DNA of 16,428 bases from JANMEX01 sp031423755 (GTDB taxonomy: Bacteria > Pseudomonadota > Alphaproteobacteria > Rhizobiales > Rhizobiaceae): positions 1 to 16,428 of the forward strand of contig JANPGC010000324.1 in NCBI GenBank assembly GCA_031423755.1. Direction: 5' to 3'. Within the stretch, counting starts at the first letter, position 1; each line of letters begins with the position of its first letter. Below are positions 13,479 through 16,428 of this stretch, piece by piece. Below the pieces are notes generated by a model. It searched no databases and had not been told where the DNA came from. It worked only from the letters and a program-made list of their open reading frames with translations. The translations under genes and the position numbers were made by a program.

Positions 13479-15110
13479 TCAGAGTGGCTTGTAGCTGAAC
13501 CAGTCAAAGTCGGCATGCCGGCCTTGCCCAGTGATGTCAAACGCCAGCATGCCGACAAACGCGCCGGTGAAAGACCCATGCTCGCCGCGCACGCCGCCTT
13601 CGTCTGACACCAGCGAGGCGTCGAGAGCGCCGCCGATGGCCGTCCACTTGCCATTTAGTTTGACAAAGAACCGCAACACCGCGCCGTGGACTTCCGCAGC
13701 CAGATCAATAGCGCCTGCGGCAGGAAGTTTGACGTCTTGCAGCGCCGGATATGTCAGCCTGCCGTCCGGGTCGCCCAATGACGACAGGATGGTCAGCACC
13801 CGGCCTTGGGCATCCTCATCATGCGTGACCATCAGCGCGTGATATTTGAAGCGGTTATAATAATATGTCAGCCCGGCGGCCTGCTGAAACGTCTCCGGCT
13901 CAAACTCAAGCCGCGTCTCAGCACGGAAGGCATGATGCTCCTGACGCCGTGCAACAAGCGCCTGCTCAAACCACGAGCCAGCCGACTCCCGCCCGTAAAG
14001 CCGCAGATGACCGGGCCTTGCATCCAGCGAAAACAGCCTCTCCGGCTTGGGTGTGCGCAGCCACTGGAATTCGCCGGGAAGCCTTCCGTCGTCAAAGTGC
14101 GCTACCGCCGATTTCCGCGCCGTTTGCTTCACTTTGCCCGCCGATTTCGGCGCGGCAACTTCGATCAGCGGCACCATTCCGCCATGCTCGAGATAAAGCC
14201 AGTCGTCACGCCAGACGCATTTCTGGATCGCAGTCTCGCGTCCAAGCGGCGATTTACGGATGCCCGGAAGCGGTCTCGAGCAGAGGTGGGTATGATAGAT
14301 TTCACCGTCCGGCGTCTCGACCATCTGTCCGTGACCAGCGCGCGGCAGCGGCGAATCGGGATCGAGCGCCGAGGTGATCAAATGCAAGTCCGGATGCGTC
14401 TCATAGGGACCGGTAATGCTTCGCGACCGCGCCATCGTGACCGCATGGTCATAGCCGGTGCCGCCCTCGGCAGTGGTCAGATAGTACCAGCCATTGCGCC
14501 TGAAAAGATGCGGCCCTTCGACCAGCCCGCGCTCCGTGCCATGATAGATGTTCGTGACCGGCCCAATCAGTCTGCCAGTCTTGGAATCCCACTCCTGCAA
14601 CAGGATGCCGCCGAACAGGTTCTTCTTCGCCGGCCCTTTGCCTGACGAGGCGCGGTGGTTCCAGACCATGTTGGCAAAGTATTTCCGCCCGTCCTCATCA
14701 TGGAAAAGTGTCGGATCAAAACCTGAAGAATTGACATGGACCGGATCGGACCACGGCCCTTCAATCGAAGGCGCGGTCACAATGTAATTGTGCGCGTCCT
14801 TGAAACTGCCGTCGAACCGTTTGACGTCCGTATAGACCAGCCAGAACTTGCCATCGGCGTGACTGAGGCACGGCGCCCAGACGCCGCACGAATCCGGATT
14901 GCCGCGCATGTCCAACTGGCTCTCGCGGTTGAGCGGGCGGCAAACAAGCGTCCAGTTGATCAGATCGCGCGAATGGTGAATCTGCACACCCGGATACCAC
15001 TCGAACGTCGAGGTCGCGATGTAATAGTCCTCGCCAACACGGCAAAATGACGGGTCGGGGTTAAAACCGGGCAGGACCGGATTGGTGATGATGCCGGATT
15101 TTGAAGCCAT
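13479..15110 (-). CDS. Glycoside hydrolase family 43, beta-xylosidase/alpha-arabinofuranosidase-like
   Basis: A 543-residue enzyme, the usual size of XynB-type GH43 proteins: an N-terminal five-bladed propeller (about 1-320) and a C-terminal beta-sandwich (about 340-543, ending DFDWFSYKPL). The catalytic set is visible: base Asp19 (PGFNPDPSF), Asp132 (SGFDPTLF) and acid Glu198 (LVEGPHL), with spacing like characterised beta-xylosidases. It releases xylose or arabinose from short oligosaccharides. There is no signal peptide, so it should act in the cytosol on imported oligosaccharides. The ATG at 15110 overlaps the stop of the upstream aldo/keto reductase by one base (TAATG), so the two are translationally coupled. 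It is the last gene of a minus-strand sugar cassette and ends five bases from a convergent gene. Confidence 0.92.
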   Translation of the reverse strand: MASKSGIITNPVLPGFNPDPSFCRVGEDYYIATSTFEWYPGVQIHHSRDLINWTLVCRPLNRESQLDMRGNPDSCGVWAPCLSHADGKFWLVYTDVKRFDGSFKDAHNYIVTAPSIEGPWSDPVHVNSSGFDPTLFHDEDGRKYFANMVWNHRASSGKGPAKKNLFGGILLQEWDSKTGRLIGPVTNIYHGTERGLVEGPHLFRRNGWYYLTTAEGGTGYDHAVTMARSRSITGPYETHPDLHLITSALDPDSPLPRAGHGQMVETPDGEIYHTHLCSRPLPGIRKSPLGRETAIQKCVWRDDWLYLEHGGMVPLIEVAAPKSAGKVKQTARKSAVAHFDDGRLPGEFQWLRTPKPERLFSLDARPGHLRLYGRESAGSWFEQALVARRQEHHAFRAETRLEFEPETFQQAAGLTYYYNRFKYHALMVTHDEDAQGRVLTILSSLGDPDGRLTYPALQDVKLPAAGAIDLAAEVHGAVLRFFVKLNGKWTAIGGALDASLVSDEGGVRGEHGSFTGAFVGMLAFDITGQGRHADFDWFSYKPL

Positions 15111-16162
15111 TATTTCTTCTTTCGTGCAGGGCCTGCCCGCTCGGCGGACGCCGCCCAGAGATTGATGTTCGCCTCCTGCGCATACTTGTCGATCTCGGCA
15201 AGTTCCGCCTTGCTGAAATCCTGATTGTCGAGCGCTGCCACGCAGTCAATGATCTGCTGACTTTTCGACGCGCCGATCAGCGCAGAAGTCACGCGCCCGC
15301 CGCGCAACACCCAGGCAATGGCCATCTGTGCCAGCGATTGCCCGCGTTTTTCGGCAATGGCATTGAGCGCGTGCAGGCCCTTGATGGTCTTGTCGCTGAG
15401 CATGTTCGGATCAAGTGACTTGCCCTGCGCCGCCCGGCTGTCCTGCGGAATGCCCTTCAGATATTTATTGGTCAGCATGCCTTGCGCCAGCGGCGTGAAG
15501 GCGATGGAACCCATGCCTTCCTTGTCAAGCGTGTCGAGAAGCTTGTCCTCCTCCACCCAGCGGTTGATCATCGAATAGCTTGGCTGATGGATGATGCAGG
15601 GCGTGCCAAGATCGCGCAAAATCTTGGCCGCCTCCTTCGTTCGTTTGGAATTATACGATGAAATGCCCGCGTAAAGCGCCTTGCCGGAGCGCACGGCATG
15701 ATCAAGCGCGCCCATGGTTTCCTCAAGCGGTGTGTCGGGATCGTACCGGTGCGAATAGAAAATATCGACATAGTCGATGCCCATGCGCGTCAGGCTTTGG
15801 TCAAGGCTCGACAGCACATATTTGCGGCTGCCCCATTCGCCATAAGGGCCGGGCCACATATAATAACCCGCCTTGGTCGAGATCACCAACTCATCGCGCA
15901 GTCCGTGGAAATCAGTCTTCAGGATTTCGCCGAATGCCGTTTCGGCGGAACTTGCAGGTGGACCGTAATTGTTGGCGAGGTCAAAGTGCGTAATGCCAAG
16001 GTCAAATGCCGTGCGGCAAAGTTCGCGCTTCAATTCATGCGGCGTGTCGCCGCCGAAATTGTGCCAGAGGCCAAGCGAGATGGCAGGCAGCTTCAGCCCG
16101 CTCTTGCCAACACGGTTGTATTTCATTTTCGAATAGCGGTCTTCGGCAGGGAGCCAGCTCAT
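15110..16162 (-). CDS. Aldo/keto reductase, YghZ-like (L-glyceraldehyde 3-phosphate reductase type)
   Basis: A 350-residue NADPH-type aldo/keto reductase closely resembling E. coli YghZ from the first residues (MSWLPAEDRYSKMKY) to the end. The tetrad is complete: Asp61 and Tyr66 (FDLANNYGPP), Lys97 (STKAGY) and His138 (FYSHRYD). The cofactor segment ALIGASK is at 294-300. The start is ATG 16162, matching the YghZ N-terminus; 20 further codons upstream are open to 16222 but have no family resemblance. A short basic tail (ARKKK) extends past the usual end. YghZ reduces L-glyceraldehyde 3-phosphate and other aldehydes; in this cassette an aldose or sugar aldehyde is a plausible substrate (inference). 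It lies between the Gfo/Idh/MocA gene (60 bases upstream, with a hairpin between) and the GH43 gene (one-base overlap). Confidence 0.9.
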   Translation of the reverse strand: MSWLPAEDRYSKMKYNRVGKSGLKLPAISLGLWHNFGGDTPHELKRELCRTAFDLGITHFDLANNYGPPASSAETAFGEILKTDFHGLRDELVISTKAGYYMWPGPYGEWGSRKYVLSSLDQSLTRMGIDYVDIFYSHRYDPDTPLEETMGALDHAVRSGKALYAGISSYNSKRTKEAAKILRDLGTPCIIHQPSYSMINRWVEEDKLLDTLDKEGMGSIAFTPLAQGMLTNKYLKGIPQDSRAAQGKSLDPNMLSDKTIKGLHALNAIAEKRGQSLAQMAIAWVLRGGRVTSALIGASKSQQIIDCVAALDNQDFSKAELAEIDKYAQEANINLWAASAERAGPARKKK

Positions 16163-16186
16163 GATTTTCTCACTCTGATCAACAGG

Positions 16187-16212
16187 AACGGCGACCCTAT
16201 CGGATCGCCGTT
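16187..16212 (-). other. Intergenic hairpin between the Gfo/Idh/MocA and aldo/keto reductase genes
   Basis: AACGGCGA (16187-16194) and TCGCCGTT (16205-16212) form an 8-bp perfect stem. Read as minus-strand RNA it extends by two C-G pairs and one U-G pair around a GAUA loop, 11 pairs in all. No T-run follows it on the minus strand (the TTTT lies on the + side, 16214-16217), so it is more likely an mRNA processing or stability element, or a partial attenuator between the two operon genes, than a full terminator. Confidence 0.45.
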
Positions 16213-16222
16213 GCTTTTCCAA

Positions 16223-16428
16223 TCAGCGAAGCAGTGCTTTCGCCTCTTCCGGCCCGAGATAGGCCGGCTGTGTGCACGTCGTCTGCAGCGTGATGAATTC
16301 ACCGATCTCGCCCGAACGGAGCGCCGCAGTCATGACGTCCACGCCATGCAGCGTGCGCTCGAGCGAACAGCGGTAATCTCGTCCTTCGGCAATGCCGATG
16401 GCCATGTCGGCAAGACCCGCGGTGCGAT
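16223..16428 (-). CDS. C-terminal part of a Gfo/Idh/MocA-family oxidoreductase (5' end outside window)
   Basis: The frame enters from the right edge of the window and ends at 16223, giving the last 67 complete residues. The pattern RTAGLADMAIGIAEGRDYRC, then SLERTLHGVDVMTAALRSGE, then a closing strand (EFITLQTTC) with QPAYL matches the C-terminal region of NAD(P)-dependent Gfo/Idh/MocA sugar dehydrogenases, where a conserved GRD/GRP plus His-containing helix lies close to the end. The NAD-binding half is outside the window, so substrate and cofactor cannot be judged. An internal ATG at 16405 is not a start. It is 60 bases upstream of the aldo/keto reductase on the same strand and probably the preceding gene of the same sugar-catabolism operon. 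Confidence 0.75.
   Translation of the reverse strand, partial: RTAGLADMAIGIAEGRDYRCSLERTLHGVDVMTAALRSGEIGEFITLQTTCTQPAYLGPEEAKALLR

Noticed and set aside
16163..16222. 20-residue N-terminal extension of the aldo/keto reductase
   Set aside because: It runs through the intergenic hairpin, and the YghZ-like N-terminus starts at 16162.

Overview
The window looks like chromosomal DNA of an alphaproteobacterium, most likely order Hyphomicrobiales (Rhizobiales). The base composition is GC-rich. The protein families point the same way: a TakP-type TRAP binding protein with a Tat signal, an Omp19/Inh-type inhibitor, a COG0523 GTPase followed by a WD40 protein, paired transglutaminases, and a dispersed-type GC-rich inverted repeat. 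I cannot place it to genus. There are 18 protein genes, two of them cut by the window edges. I see no rRNA, tRNA, CRISPR array, transposase, integrase or prophage gene.

Layout. 1-498 is the 3' end of an unrecognised + strand gene. 678-1784 (-) is a Tat-exported TakP-like TRAP substrate-binding protein with no permease genes beside it. It diverges from a class I glutamine amidotransferase-like hydrolase (1977-2747, +). 2757-3167 (-) is a small secreted Inh/Omp19-like protease inhibitor. 3258-5259 (-) is a two-gene operon of a LacI-type regulator (GTG start) followed one base later by a D-2-hydroxyacid dehydrogenase, with a visible promoter. 5340-6248 (-) is a DMT/EamA transporter downstream of a MarR-type regulator (6357-6869, -). 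That regulator diverges from a translationally coupled pair, a probable 8-oxoguanine deaminase (7007-8350) and a creatininase-family hydrolase (8347-9150).

The largest gap (9151-9495) holds a 259-bp imperfect palindrome with 89-nt arms. After it come a COG0523 metal-chaperone GTPase with a histidine-rich loop (9496-10584) and a WD40 protein (10591-11565), likely one operon. Two divergent transglutaminase-like genes follow (11589-12473 - and 12583-13473 +). The right end is a minus-strand sugar-catabolism cassette: Gfo/Idh/MocA oxidoreductase (partial), YghZ-like aldo/keto reductase and GH43 beta-xylosidase-like hydrolase.

How the genes may work together (inference). The regulator/transporter/deaminase/creatininase block could salvage or detoxify oxidised purines. 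The GTPase plus WD40 pair could serve zinc allocation. The GH43 cassette fits use of plant-derived xylo- or arabino-oligosaccharides. The LacI/hydroxyacid dehydrogenase pair fits substrate-induced reduction of a 2-keto acid or oxidation of a 2-hydroxy acid. I found no clear new defence or mobile system. The most unusual structures are the composite palindrome and the substitution at the expected catalytic histidine in one transglutaminase.
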